Assembly (NCBI RefSeq): GCF_000621625.1
Contig: NZ_JHXV01000007.1
Coordinates: 62,001 to 126,000, forward strand
From: Crocinitomix catalasitica ATCC 23190
GTDB lineage: Bacteria; Bacteroidota; Bacteroidia; Flavobacteriales_D; Crocinitomicaceae
Direction: 5' to 3'
DNA length: 64,000 nt
Shown: one piece after another, positions 55,833 to 64,000 of the stretch
Layout of the letters: every line of letters starts with the position of its first letter
Numbering within the stretch: position 1 is the stretch's first letter
Position numbers and translations under genes: made by a program
The notes under the pieces: generated by a model
Told to the model about the DNA's origin: nothing
The model's database searches: none
What the model saw: the letters and a program-made list of their open reading frames with translations, nothing else

Positions 55833-55906
55833 GCCTCTGTAGCTCAGCTGGCTAGAGCAGCTGATTTGTAATCAGCAGGTCGTGGGTTCGAGTCCCTCCA
55901 GAGGCT
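55833..55906 (+). tRNA. tRNA-Thr (TGT)
   Basis: Acceptor arms GCCTCTG/CAGAGGC with discriminator T, D arm, anticodon loop TTTGTAA (anticodon TGT) and T-arm GTTCGAG. 74 nt, no encoded CCA. First of three tRNA genes in a row. Confidence 0.95.
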
Positions 55907-55921
55907 CTGCTTATTTTGATT

Positions 55922-56003
55922 GGGGAGATACCAAAGTGGCCAACTGGGGCTGACTGTAACTCAGCTGACTTCGTCTTCGTAGGTTCGAATCCTGCTCTCC
56001 CCA
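55922..56003 (+). tRNA. tRNA-Tyr (GTA)
   Basis: Acceptor arms GGGGAGA/TCTCCCC with discriminator A, anticodon loop CTGTAAC (anticodon GTA), long class II variable arm (GCTGACTTCGTCTTCGT region) and T-arm GTTCGAA. 82 nt. Confidence 0.95.
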
Positions 56004-56038
56004 CTTGAAAAACAATACCAATGTAATTAATTAAATAA

Positions 56039-56111
56039 GCGGGAGTAGCTCAGTTGGTAGAGCGTCAGCCTTCCAAGCTGAGGGTCGCGAGTTCGAGTCT
56101 CGTCTCCCGCT
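56039..56111 (+). tRNA. tRNA-Gly (TCC)
   Basis: Acceptor arms GCGGGAG/CTCCCGC, anticodon loop CTTCCAA (anticodon TCC), T-arm GTTCGAG. 73 nt. Followed directly by a strong terminator. Confidence 0.95.
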
Positions 56112-56117
56112 CAAATT

Positions 56118-56149
56118 AAAAGGGTTTTGGTTTTATTCAAAACCCTTTT
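56118..56149 (+). terminator. Terminator of the tRNA operon
   Basis: Perfect 12-bp stem AAAAGGGTTTTG / CAAAACCCTTTT with loop of eight bases, ending in a TTTT. Transcription from the tRNA promoter probably stops here. Confidence 0.8.
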
Positions 56150-56527
56150 GATTGAAACAGAATGAAATGGTAAAAACGGAGGTTTTGCCGATTAAGTATG
56201 TTAACGTATCTTTTTCGTTAGGTCTCGTTTCTACATTCATTGTGTCGATACTTGCTTGTCAGGTATAGGTACAAACTTTGGTTTTGCCAAAGTTGAAAAT
56301 GTTGTAATGAGATGTGTATACTTGCCCTTTATAAGGTGTGCGCAAAAGTTTAAATTTCATTTTGAAATATTCTTTAATTCTCAAACAGTATTTTCGAAAA
56401 TAGTTTAGTACAGATTTGACCGTGTTTACTGACATTATGTCTGGTAAATTTTATGGAATAATTAATGTTACTAAACGGATTAGGTTTGTGATATTGATTT
56501 ATTATAAACTAGCTTAATTTTAAAAGC
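56150..56527. other. Gene-free interval between two tRNA units
   Basis: About 380 bases with no convincing gene. It holds a perfect 8-bp hairpin AACTTTGG/CCAAAGTT (56274-56294, loop TTTTG) and a -7-like TAGGTTTG at 56481-56488 without a matching -33. The latter may drive tRNA-Thr(GGT) and tuf. I see nothing else. Confidence 0.4.
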
Positions 56528-56599
<72 letters not shown>

Positions 56600-56613
56600 C
56601 TAATGGAAGAGAG

Positions 56614-56653
56614 TGTCCGACTTAGTCGGATATTTTGGGTTTTGTTAATTTTG
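56614..56653 (+). promoter_or_regulatory. Hairpin and -7 element upstream of tuf
   Basis: TCCGAC (56616-56621) pairs with GTCGGA (56625-56630), loop TTA, followed by TATTTT, a weak terminator or processing hairpin. TAATTTTG at 56646-56653 matches the -7 consensus; tuf starts at 56680. No clear -33. Confidence 0.4.
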
Positions 56654-56679
56654 ATAATAAATAAAGTAAAAAGTAGATT

Positions 56680-57867
56680 ATGGCTAAGGAAACATTTGAT
56701 CGTTCCAAACCGCATGTGAATATTGGAACTATTGGTCACGTAGATCATGGTAAAACGACTTTAACGGCAGCAATTACTGTAGTTTTAGGTAAAGCAGGCG
56801 GTGCTGAGGTAAGAGATTTCGATACTATCGATAACGCTCCAGAGGAAAAAGAAAGAGGGATTACAATTAATACTTCACACGTGGAGTATGCAACTGCAAC
56901 TAGACACTATGCACACGTAGATTGTCCAGGTCACGCCGATTATGTAAAAAACATGGTTACTGGTGCTGCTCAAATGGATGGTGCGATCTTAGTTGTTGCT
57001 GCAACTGATGGACCAATGCCTCAAACTAGAGAGCATATCCTATTAGGTAGACAGGTTGGTATTCCTAGAATGGTTGTATTCATGAATAAAGTGGATATGG
57101 TTGATGATGAGGAGTTATTAGAGCTTGTTGAGATGGAAATTAGAGAGTTATTATCTTTCTATGAATATGATGGTGATAATTCACCAGTAATTGCAGGTTC
57201 TGCATTAGGTGGACTTAACGGTGAGCCAAAGTGGGAAGCAACTATCATCGAATTGATGGAAGCTGTTGATAACTGGATCGAATTACCAATTAGAGAGGTT
57301 GATAAATCTTTCTTAATGCCAGTTGAGGATGTATTCTCTATTACTGGTCGTGGTACTGTAGCTACAGGAAAAATCGAAACTGGTGTTATTAACTCTGGTG
57401 AAGAGGTTGATATCTTAGGAATGGGTGACGAGAAATTAAAGTCAGTTGTTACGGGTGTTGAGATGTTTAGAAAAATATTAGATAGAGGTGAAGCTGGTGA
57501 TAACGTAGGTCTTTTATTGAGAGGTATTGAAAAATCTCAAATTAGAAGAGGTATGGTAATCGCTAAACCTGGTTCTATTAAACCACACAAACAATTTAAA
57601 GCAGAGGTTTATATCTTGAAGAAAGAAGAAGGTGGACGTCACACTCCTTTCCACAATAAATATAGACCACAATTCTATATCAGAACGACAGATGTTACTG
57701 GTGAAATTATCTTAGGTGAAGGCCGTGAAATGGTAATGCCTGGTGATAACGTAACTATTACAGTTAATCTTATCGTTCCAGTTGCAATTAATCAAAACTT
57801 GAGATTTGCAATTAGAGAAGGTGGTAGAACTGTAGGTGCTGGTCAAATTACAGAAATCTTAGATTAA
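56680..57867 (+). CDS. tuf: Translation elongation factor Tu
   Basis: Delivers aminoacyl-tRNA to the ribosome. GTPase motifs GHVDHGKTT (G1), RGITINTSH (G2), DCPGHADY (G3), NKVDM (G4) and GSALGG (G5) are all intact, with domain II and III sequences such as [13 protein letters not shown] and [14 protein letters not shown] at the end. 395 aa, normal. A strong terminator and a tRNA-Trp gene follow. Codon use is more biased than in neighbouring hypothetical genes, in keeping with high expression. Confidence 0.99.
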   Translation: MAKETFDRSKPHVNIGTIGHVDHGKTTLTAAITVVLGKAGGAEVRDFDTIDNAPEEKERGITINTSHVEYATATRHYAHVDCPGHADYVKNMVTGAAQMDGAILVVAATDGPMPQTREHILLGRQVGIPRMVVFMNKVDMVDDEELLELVEMEIRELLSFYEYDGDNSPVIAGSALGGLNGEPKWEATIIELMEAVDNWIELPIREVDKSFLMPVEDVFSITGRGTVATGKIETGVINSGEEVDILGMGDEKLKSVVTGVEMFRKILDRGEAGDNVGLLLRGIEKSQIRRGMVIAKPGSIKPHKQFKAEVYILKKEEGGRHTPFHNKYRPQFYIRTTDVTGEIILGEGREMVMPGDNVTITVNLIVPVAINQNLRFAIREGGRTVGAGQITEILD

Positions 57868-57894
57868 TTCTAAGTTGAGATAAATTTTATGATG

Positions 57895-57930
57895 AGGATC
57901 CTCCCGATTTTTTTCGGGAGGGACCTTTTT
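57895..57930 (+). terminator. Terminator after tuf
   Basis: AGGATCCTCCCGA pairs with TCGGGAGGGACCT, with one A-A mismatch and a G-T pair, around a loop of T residues, and ends in five T. Strong rho-independent terminator. Confidence 0.88.
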
Positions 57931-57935
57931 CATAT

Positions 57936-58006
57936 ACGGGCGTAGTTCAATGGTAGAATGTCGGTCTCCAACACCGCTGATGAGGGTTCGAATCCTTCCG
58001 CCCGTG
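57936..58006 (+). tRNA. tRNA-Trp (CCA)
   Basis: Acceptor arms ACGGGCG/CGCCCGT with discriminator G, anticodon loop CTCCAAC (anticodon CCA) and T-arm GTTCGAA. 71 nt. Lies between tuf and secE, the usual place in this phylum. Confidence 0.94.
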
Positions 58007-58227
58007 CAAAGTTTGGAAAATAGTATTACACGTTTGAAGGTTAATCCTGAAAAATAATTAATACAGTTTAACCAACAAACCTAGGAATGAAATAGAGTTA
58101 ATCGAGGTTAACAATGTTACAGGTCGTCAGGTTAAAAAGATTAAAATTGAATGACTGAGAAATGTCCCAGTTATTGTTGAAATTAAAGTCAGCATTTGCT
58201 GAATAGAATAAATTAAAAATTAAGACA

Positions 58228-58479
58228 GTGGCGAATATTATACAATACATCGAAGAATCTTTTAGTGAACTTGTTCACAAAGTTACATGGCCAACTTGGC
58301 CTCAATTACAAAGTAGCTCAATAATTGTATTGGTAGCCTCATTAATTTTTGCATTAATTATTTTTGCCATGGATTATGTTTTTGGTATCAATGTTAAATA
58401 TGAGAACCAATCAGCGAGCTTCCCTTTTTGGAAAGGAATTTTAGGTTTTTATTACCACATTATTGGCGCATATAATTAA
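58228..58479 (+). CDS. secE: Preprotein translocase subunit SecE, GTG start
   Basis: Single-span SecE, which stabilises the SecYEG channel. The helix IVLVASLIFALIIFAMDYVFG follows the conserved SFSELVHKVTWPTWPQLQSS. The start is GTG at 58228 (MANIIQYIEE), since no ATG is available. At 83 aa it is about 20 residues longer than I expect for SecE in this phylum, with an extra C-terminal amphipathic piece (FPFWKGILGFYYHIIGAYN). The gene is 8 bases before nusG. The 220 bases upstream, between tRNA-Trp and secE, hold no clear feature. Confidence 0.93.
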   Translation: MANIIQYIEESFSELVHKVTWPTWPQLQSSSIIVLVASLIFALIIFAMDYVFGINVKYENQSASFPFWKGILGFYYHIIGAYN

Positions 58480-58487
58480 TATTTAGA

Positions 58488-59039
58488 ATGGCAGAAATTA
58501 AAAAACGTTGGTACGTAGTACGAGCAATTGGTGGTAAAGAAAAAAAAGTTTTAGACGCTATTGAATTAGAAATTAAGCGTGCTAAGCTTGAACACCTTGT
58601 TGGTCAAGTATTAATTCCAACGGAAAAAGTTTACCAAATTCGTAATGGTAAAAAAATAAGTAAAGAAAGAAATTATCTTCCTGGATATGTCCTTATTGAG
58701 GCGTGTCTAGAAGGAGAGGTTTCTCACGTTATAAAGAGTGTGCCGAATGTTATCGGGTTTATGGGTGCTGTTAAAGGTGGTGACCCTATGCCGATGCGTG
58801 CAAGCGAAGTGAATAGAATTCTTGGTAAGGTTGATGAATTGGCTGAACAAGAAGAGGAGATGAATATTCCGTTCGTAGAAGGAGAAACTGTAAAGGTTAT
58901 CGATGGTCCGTTTAACGGATTTAACGGTGTGATTGAAGGTGTGAATGAAGAGAAGAAAAAATTACAAGTAATGGTGAAAATTTTCGGCCGTAAAACTCCA
59001 CTTGAGTTGAGTTATATGCAGGTTGAAAAGAACGCCTAG
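58488..59039 (+). CDS. nusG: Transcription termination/antitermination factor NusG
   Basis: Binds RNA polymerase and couples transcription to the ribosome. N-terminal NGN domain (KKRWYVVRAIGGKEKKVLDA) and C-terminal KOW domain (EGETVKVIDGPFNGFNGVIEG). 183 aa, normal. Co-transcribed with secE and followed after about 100 bases by rplK. Confidence 0.97.
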   Translation: MAEIKKRWYVVRAIGGKEKKVLDAIELEIKRAKLEHLVGQVLIPTEKVYQIRNGKKISKERNYLPGYVLIEACLEGEVSHVIKSVPNVIGFMGAVKGGDPMPMRASEVNRILGKVDELAEQEEEMNIPFVEGETVKVIDGPFNGFNGVIEGVNEEKKKLQVMVKIFGRKTPLELSYMQVEKNA

Positions 59040-59136
59040 TTAAATTGTATTAACGTGTAGGAGTGCTGCTCGGGTGTAATAGAATGTTTCCCGTCCGAGA
59101 ATAACAGTGCGATTGACTACAAAAACTATATATATA
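59040..59136 (+). promoter_or_regulatory. rplK leader with possible L1-binding hairpin
   Basis: The 97-base interval between nusG and rplK can form CTCGG (59069-59073) with CCGAG (59095-59099), enclosing GTGTAATAG; a competing CGGG/CCCG pairing is also possible. In many bacteria ribosomal protein L1 binds an rplK leader hairpin and represses the operon. I cannot see the canonical asymmetric loop, so this is tentative. Confidence 0.3.
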
Positions 59137-59580
59137 ATGGCAAAACAAGTTGATGGATTAATCAAGCTTCAAATTAAAGGTGGGGCAGCTAATCCTTCAC
59201 CTCCAGTAGGACCTGCATTAGGTGCAAAAGGGGTGAACATCATGGAGTTCTGTAAGCAGTTTAATGCTAGAACCCAAGACAAAGCAGGAAAAGTACTTCC
59301 AGTAGTAATAACAGTTTATGGAGATAAGTCTTTCGATTTTATCGTAAAAACTCCTCCAGTTGCTGTACAACTATTAGAAGCAGCTAAATTAAAATCTGGT
59401 TCTGCTGAACCTAATCGAATCAAAGTAGCAAAAGTAACTTGGGATCAAATAAAAGTAATCGCTGAAGATAAAATTCAGGATATGAATGCTTTTAAAATTG
59501 AGTCTGCAATGAAAATGATTGCTGGTACTGCACGCAGTATGGGTATCACTGTTTCAGGCAATTTTCCAGTATCTAATTAA
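59137..59580 (+). CDS. rplK: 50S ribosomal protein L11
   Basis: Part of the GTPase-associated centre. N-terminal proline-rich [21 protein letters not shown], central [19 protein letters not shown]-terminal [15 protein letters not shown] (RNA-binding end). 147 aa. The start is ATG 59137 (MAKQVDGL); an upstream GTG at 59107 would add ten non-family residues and is rejected. Confidence 0.97.
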   Translation: MAKQVDGLIKLQIKGGAANPSPPVGPALGAKGVNIMEFCKQFNARTQDKAGKVLPVVITVYGDKSFDFIVKTPPVAVQLLEAAKLKSGSAEPNRIKVAKVTWDQIKVIAEDKIQDMNAFKIESAMKMIAGTARSMGITVSGNFPVSN

Positions 59581-59588
59581 TTTAAGCA

Positions 59589-60284
59589 ATGGGAAGAGTA
59601 AGTAAGAAAAGAAAAGAAATCCTGTCTAAGATTGACAAGGAGAAAGCTTATAGCGTTGCTGAAGCATGTACATTGATTAAACAAGTAACTACTACTAAAT
59701 TCGATGCGTCTATTGATGTTGCAGTTCGTTTAGGGGTTGACCCTCGAAAAGCAAACCAAATGGTACGTGGAACAGTAGCTTTACCACATGGTACAGGGAA
59801 AGATGTAAAAGTCTTGGTACTTTGTACGCCAGATAAAGAAGCTGAAGCGTTAGAAGCTGGTGCTGATTTTGTTGGATTGGATGATTATATCACTAAAATT
59901 AAGGGTGGTTGGACTGATATTGATGTAATTGTAACTATGCCTTCTGTTATGGGGAAAGTTGGTGCGTTAGGTAGAATTTTAGGGCCAAGAGGTCTTATGC
60001 CGAACCCGAAGACTGGAACAGTAACAATGGATGTTGCAAAAGCAGTAACTGAAGTAAAAGCAGGTAAAATTGACTTTAGAGTTGATAAATTCGGAATTGT
60101 ACACTCGGCTGTAGCGAAAGCTTCTTTCGAAAGTGACAAAATTGAAGACAACTTAAAAGAATTATTGTTGACAATAGTTCGTTTAAAGCCTACTGCTTCT
60201 AAAGGTACTTACATTAAAAGTATTTACTTAAGTTCGACAATGAGTCCAAGTATTAATATAGACGCTAAGGCGTTTGCGAACTAA
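59589..60284 (+). CDS. rplA: 50S ribosomal protein L1
   Basis: 231-aa protein of the L1 stalk, and a translational repressor of its own operon in other bacteria. Conserved segments: [38 protein letters not shown] and [18 protein letters not shown]. Starts 8 bases after rplK. Confidence 0.98.
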   Translation: MGRVSKKRKEILSKIDKEKAYSVAEACTLIKQVTTTKFDASIDVAVRLGVDPRKANQMVRGTVALPHGTGKDVKVLVLCTPDKEAEALEAGADFVGLDDYITKIKGGWTDIDVIVTMPSVMGKVGALGRILGPRGLMPNPKTGTVTMDVAKAVTEVKAGKIDFRVDKFGIVHSAVAKASFESDKIEDNLKELLLTIVRLKPTASKGTYIKSIYLSSTMSPSINIDAKAFAN

Positions 60285-60298
60285 ATAACCCCGAAATT

Positions 60299-60823
60299 AT
60301 GACAAAAGAAGAAAAATCGCAGTATATTAAAGACTTAGCTGTAAAATTGTCTGAGTCGGGTGTTTTCTATTTAACGGATGCTGCAGGATTAACTGTAGAG
60401 TCTGTTAACCAATTAAGAGAAAGATGTTTTAAGAATAATATTGAGCTACGTGTTGTAAAAAATACATTGCTTAAGAAAGCTCTTGAAAGAGTAGAGGATA
60501 AAAACTATGAAGAACTTTACGGAGTTCTTGCTGGTCCTACTGCTATCATGTTCGCTGAAGTTGGAAATGCTCCGGCAAAATTGATCAAGGATTTTAGAAA
60601 GAAAAATGATAAGCCCCTTCTAAAAGGTGCTTTCATTGATGAAGCTATTTTTACTGGTGAAGAGAATTTAGATTTCTTATCATCAATCAAAAGTAAAGAA
60701 GAACTTGTCGGTGAGATTATTGGACTTCTTCAATCTCCTGCTAAAAATGTTGTTTCTGGACTTAAAAGTGCAGGTGGTACATTGGCAGGTATTATTAAAA
60801 CGCTTTCAGAAAAGGAAGCTTAA
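60299..60823 (+). CDS. rplJ: 50S ribosomal protein L10
   Basis: Stalk base protein that binds L7/L12. 174 aa: N-terminal KEEKSQYIKDLAVKLSESGVFYLTDAAG-like domain (shown here in two parts), conserved RVVKNTLLKKAL and GPTAIMFAE, C-terminal helix that binds L12 (PAKNVVSGLKSAGGTLAGII). Only 14 bases separate it from rplA, so the classical long L10 leader between the operons is absent. Confidence 0.97.
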   Translation: MTKEEKSQYIKDLAVKLSESGVFYLTDAAGLTVESVNQLRERCFKNNIELRVVKNTLLKKALERVEDKNYEELYGVLAGPTAIMFAEVGNAPAKLIKDFRKKNDKPLLKGAFIDEAIFTGEENLDFLSSIKSKEELVGEIIGLLQSPAKNVVSGLKSAGGTLAGIIKTLSEKEA

Positions 60824-60856
60824 TCAAATTATTAATCTAAATTAAAATTAAATAAA

Positions 60857-61231
60857 ATGGCTGAATTAAAAGAATTCGCAGAACAACTAGTTAACTTAAC
60901 AGTTAAAGAAGTAAATGAATTAGCTACTATCTTAAAAGATGAGTATGGTATCGAGCCTGCTGCTGCTGCTGCAGTTGCTGTTGCTGGTCCTGCTGCGGGT
61001 GGTGAAGCTGCTGCTGAACAAACAGAATTCGATGTAATCCTTAAAGCTGCAGGTGGTTCTAAACTTGCTGTTGTTAAGTTAGTTAAAGAATTAACAGGTA
61101 AAGGTTTGAAAGAAGCTAAGGAATTAGTTGATAGCGCACCAGCTGCCTTAAAAGAAGGTGTTTCTAAAGACGAAGCTAACGGTCTAAAAACTTCATTAGA
61201 AGAGGCTGGAGCTGAAGTAGAAATAAAGTAA
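60857..61231 (+). CDS. rplL: 50S ribosomal protein L7/L12
   Basis: Acidic stalk protein that recruits translation GTPases. 124 aa: N-terminal helix ([20 protein letters not shown]), Ala-rich hinge ([21 protein letters not shown] shortened) and C-terminal domain [20 protein letters not shown]. Followed by a long hairpin before rpoB. Confidence 0.98.
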   Translation: MAELKEFAEQLVNLTVKEVNELATILKDEYGIEPAAAAAVAVAGPAAGGEAAAEQTEFDVILKAAGGSKLAVVKLVKELTGKGLKEAKELVDSAPAALKEGVSKDEANGLKTSLEEAGAEVEIK

Positions 61232-61246
61232 AAATACTTAAGTTTT

Positions 61247-61293
61247 ACAGGATAGGCACTGCTCAATTTGGGCAAGTGCCTACTCCTGTTTTA
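61247..61293 (+). terminator. Attenuator-like hairpin between rplL and rpoB
   Basis: ACAGGA/TCCTGT and AGGCACT/AGTGCCT pair across short bulges, with a GCTC/GGGC inner stem, followed by TTTAT. It is probably a partial terminator that sets the ratio of ribosomal proteins to RNA polymerase. Confidence 0.75.
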
Positions 61294-61341
61294 TAGTTGA
61301 ATATTTCGTATTCGTATTTTTTTTAACAAAATTATTTAGCC

Positions 61342-64000
61342 TTGGTACCAAATAACATCATTAAAGAAAGAATTAACTTTAGAAGTCAATCAGCGTTATT
61401 TCAATATCCTGATTTTCTTGATATTCAGTTAGAGTCTTTTAGACAATTCTTTCAGTTGGAGACAACGCCTGAAAATAGGAGCGACGAAGGTCTCTTCAAA
61501 GTATTTAGTGAGAATTTTCCAATCACTGATACAAGAAACCAGTTTGTCCTTGAATTCTTAGACTATTTCGTAGATCCGCCGAGATATACTATCGCAGAAT
61601 GTATCGATAGAGGATTGACGTATAGTGTTCCCTTAAAGGCAAAATTGAAATTGTATTGTACTGATCCTGAACATGAAGATTTTGAAACTATTGTTCAAGA
61701 CGTATATTTAGGTACAATACCTTATATGACCCCTAAAGGTTCTTTCGTAGTAAATGGTGCTGAACGTGTTATTGTATCGCAATTACATCGTTCGCCAGGT
61801 GTGTTCTTTGGACAGTCTCGCCACGCTAACGGAACAAAATTATATTCTGCAAGAATTATTCCTTTTAAAGGTTCATGGATCGAATTCGCAACTGACATTA
61901 ACAGTGTTATGTATGCGTATATCGACCGTAAAAAGAAATTACCTGTAACTACACTTTTCCGTGCCCTTGGGTATGAAAGTGATAAAGACATTCTAGAAAT
62001 TTTTGACCTTGCTGACGAAGTGAAAGCTTCTAAGGCTGGTTTGAAAAAAGTATTAGGTAGAAAATTAGCTGCTCGTGTTTTAAAAACATGGATAGAGGAT
62101 TTCGTAGATGAGGATACTGGAGAAGTTGTTTCTATCGAAAGAAATGAAGTTCTTCTTGATCGTGAAACGATCATGGAAGAAGAGCATATTGACTTGATTC
62201 TTGATGCTGGTGTAAAATCAGTAATTCTACATAAAGAAAATATTAACTCAAATGACTTTGCAATTATTTACAATACGTTGCAAAAAGATACATCGAACTC
62301 TGAAAAAGAAGCTGTCGAACATATCTATCGTCAACTGAGAAACGCTGAGCCGCCAGATTTTGAAACTGCAAGAAGTGTATTTGAAAAATTATTCTTCTCT
62401 GATTCAAGATATGATCTTGGTGAGGTTGGTCGTTATAGAATTAATAAAAAGTTAGGACTTGATACCGATATGGATCAAAAAGTCTTGACTAAAGCTGACA
62501 TTATTCTTATTGTTAGGTATCTAATTGAATTGATTAACGCGAAAGCGGAAATTGATGATATTGATCACCTTTCTAATAGACGTGTTAGAACTGTAGGCGA
62601 ACAATTACATAACCAGTTTGGTGTTGGATTGGCGCGTATGGCACGAACTATTCGTGAGAGAATGAACGTTAGAGATAATGAGGTATTTACACCGATCGAT
62701 TTGATCAACGCTAAAACTTTATCGTCTGTAATTAATTCTTTCTTCGGAACGAATCAGTTGTCTCAATTTATGGATCAAACGAATCCATTATCTGAGGTAA
62801 CACACAAAAGAAGGCTTTCTGCCCTTGGACCTGGAGGTTTATCGAGAGAAAGAGCAGGTTTCGAAGTACGTGATGTCCATTATACACATTATGGTCGTTT
62901 ATGTACTATTGAAACACCAGAGGGACCAAACATTGGTTTGATCTCTTCTCTTTGTGTATTCGCAAAAGTTAATAAATTAGGTTTCATCGAAACGCCTTAC
63001 TGGTCTGTAACAAACGGTAAAGTTGATAATTCTGGTGTTCCAACTTATTTAAGTGCTGAAGAAGAAGAAAACAAAATTGTTGCACAAGCAAGTGCGGAAA
63101 TTGATAAGAACGGTAAATTTGTAAATGACCGTATTAAAGCAAGACTTGAAGGTGACTTCCCGGTTGTAGCTCCTGATGCGATCAGTTTAATGGATGTTGG
63201 TACCAACCAAATTGCATCTATTGCCGCTTCATCAATTCCTTTCTTGGAGCATGATGATGCCAACCGTGCCCTGATGGGATCTAACATGATGCGTCAAGCT
63301 GTACCTTTATTAAAACCTAATTCTCCAATTGTAGGAACAGGTATTGAAGGTATTATTGCACGTGATTCTCGTGTATTGATTAACGCCGAAGGTGAAGGTG
63401 TGGTTGAATATGTTGATGCTGACGAAATTAAAATTAGATATAACTTATCTGAAGCTGACCAATTGGTAAGTTTTGATGGTGATGTGAAAACATATACACT
63501 TACAAAATTCCAAAAAACGAATCAAAGTACAACGATTAACTTGCGTCCGATCGTCTTAAAAGGTGATAAGGTAACAAAAGGTCAAGTGCTTTGTGAAGGT
63601 TATGCAACACAAGCTGGTGAATTAGCATTGGGTCAAAACTTAAAAGTAGCATTCATGCCTTGGCAAGGATACAACTTTGAGGATGCAATCGTTATTTCTG
63701 AAAAAGTTGTTAGAGAGGATATATTTACTTCTGTTCATATCGATGAGTATTCGTTAGATGTGAGAGATACTAAACGTGGTCTTGAAGAATTAACTGCTGA
63801 TATTCCTAACGTTTCTGAAGAGGCTACAAAAGACTTAGATGAAAACGGAATTATTCGTGTTGGTGCTGAAATTAGAGAAGGTGATATCTTAATTGGTAAA
63901 ATTACGCCAAAAGGTGAAACTGATCCGTCTCCAGAAGAAAAACTATTAAGAGCAATCTTTGGTGATAAAGCTGGTGATGTAAAAGATGCATCTTTAAAAG
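61342..64000 (+). CDS. rpoB: RNA polymerase beta subunit, 5' part, TTG start
   Basis: Partial: 886 codons are present and the frame is open to the window end. The protein reads [58 protein letters not shown] and [20 protein letters not shown], typical of bacterial beta. The rifampicin pocket has the sensitive-type Asp, His and Ser (FMDQ, THKRR, SALGPG), so no common resistance change is visible there. Start is TTG at 61342 ([11 protein letters not shown] follows); a TAA at 61324-61326 lies in frame upstream and there is no ATG. Follows an attenuator hairpin. Rest of the gene is outside the window. Confidence 0.96.
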   Translation, partial: MVPNNIIKERINFRSQSALFQYPDFLDIQLESFRQFFQLETTPENRSDEGLFKVFSENFPITDTRNQFVLEFLDYFVDPPRYTIAECIDRGLTYSVPLKAKLKLYCTDPEHEDFETIVQDVYLGTIPYMTPKGSFVVNGAERVIVSQLHRSPGVFFGQSRHANGTKLYSARIIPFKGSWIEFATDINSVMYAYIDRKKKLPVTTLFRALGYESDKDILEIFDLADEVKASKAGLKKVLGRKLAARVLKTWIEDFVDEDTGEVVSIERNEVLLDRETIMEEEHIDLILDAGVKSVILHKENINSNDFAIIYNTLQKDTSNSEKEAVEHIYRQLRNAEPPDFETARSVFEKLFFSDSRYDLGEVGRYRINKKLGLDTDMDQKVLTKADIILIVRYLIELINAKAEIDDIDHLSNRRVRTVGEQLHNQFGVGLARMARTIRERMNVRDNEVFTPIDLINAKTLSSVINSFFGTNQLSQFMDQTNPLSEVTHKRRLSALGPGGLSRERAGFEVRDVHYTHYGRLCTIETPEGPNIGLISSLCVFAKVNKLGFIETPYWSVTNGKVDNSGVPTYLSAEEEENKIVAQASAEIDKNGKFVNDRIKARLEGDFPVVAPDAISLMDVGTNQIASIAASSIPFLEHDDANRALMGSNMMRQAVPLLKPNSPIVGTGIEGIIARDSRVLINAEGEGVVEYVDADEIKIRYNLSEADQLVSFDGDVKTYTLTKFQKTNQSTTINLRPIVLKGDKVTKGQVLCEGYATQAGELALGQNLKVAFMPWQGYNFEDAIVISEKVVREDIFTSVHIDEYSLDVRDTKRGLEELTADIPNVSEEATKDLDENGIIRVGAEIREGDILIGKITPKGETDPSPEEKLLRAIFGDKAGDVKDASLK

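Noticed and set aside
58007-58227. Short open frames between tRNA-Trp and secE
   Set aside because: None exceeds 15 codons with any recognisable start context or family; left as non-coding.
59107-59136. GTG start for L11 with ten extra residues
   Set aside because: The extension ([10 protein letters not shown]) is not family-like and MAKQVDG is the standard start.
60832-61275. 147-aa minus-strand frame opposite rplL
   Set aside because: It is the shadow of the Ala-rich rplL coding sequence; no independent protein features.
61722-62174. 150-aa minus-strand frame opposite rpoB
   Set aside because: Fully inside the rpoB reading frame, with no family features; antisense shadow.

Overview
The window is chromosomal DNA from a member of the Bacteroidota, most likely order Flavobacteriales; I cannot fix the genus. 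The evidence is the AT-rich composition, proteins ending in type IX secretion (T9SS) sorting domains, many Bacteroidota-type lipoproteins and outer-membrane barrels, promoters of the form TTG-N17-25-TAnnTTTG, a flavobacterial-type DnaG, and the gene order rpsU-xerC-hpf-tRNAs-tuf-secE-nusG-rplKAJL-rpoB. I see no phage, insertion sequence, CRISPR array or toxin-antitoxin pair.

Layout. 1-3.4 kb (+): a lipoprotein and a DUF5723-type barrel protein. 3.4-20.8 kb (-): an HExxH lipid-free exported protein, an S33-type hydrolase, an NTF2-like protein, two tandem paralogous membrane metallophosphoesterases, a lipoprotein/barrel pair, polA, and a dnaG-mscS-gltS-like run ending in two small envelope proteins. 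21.0-24.4 kb (+): a five-repeat T9SS-secreted protein, a SprT-like protein and a mannose-1-phosphate guanylyltransferase. 24.4-25.15 kb: a gene-free mosaic of palindromes and a perfect-period 3 x 94 bp tandem repeat, the least explained stretch. 25.2-30.1 kb: sppA (-), two glycosyltransferases (+), ftsE (-). 30.3-40.3 kb (+): a giant TPR protein with a barrel partner, then PASTA, T9SS-cargo and rluD genes. 40.4-42.5 kb: a PorE-like TPR/propeller/OmpA protein. 42.6-46.2 kb: purM-prfA-pyrF plus a membrane protein. 46.2-52.1 kb: DUF2851, PspC, K+ channel, rmlD-like, Na+/alanine symporter and helix-hairpin-helix genes. 52.4-53.6 kb: acyl-CoA dehydrogenase. 53.6-64 kb: the translation/transcription block, with five tRNAs, ending inside rpoB.

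How it fits together. The last 10 kb is the core information-processing cluster, punctuated by strong hairpins (after rpsU, hpf, tRNA-Gly, tuf and rplL) that should let differently dosed genes sit in one tract. The envelope genes (T9SS cargo, TPR/barrel and OmpA proteins, lipoproteins) are typical of gliding or polymer-degrading Bacteroidota. Several genes use TTG or GTG starts, often overlapping the preceding stop as TTGA, and several consensus promoters lie so close to the start codon that the mRNAs may be leaderless or nearly so.

Most of the window is ordinary. The best candidates for a second look are the 94 bp tandem hairpin repeat and its surrounding palindromes, the DnaG lacking its zinc ligands, the tandem phosphoesterases, the xerC start abutting the rpsU terminator, and the hairpin-plus-boxA leader of the tRNA operon. 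I did not find a convincing new defence or mobile system.
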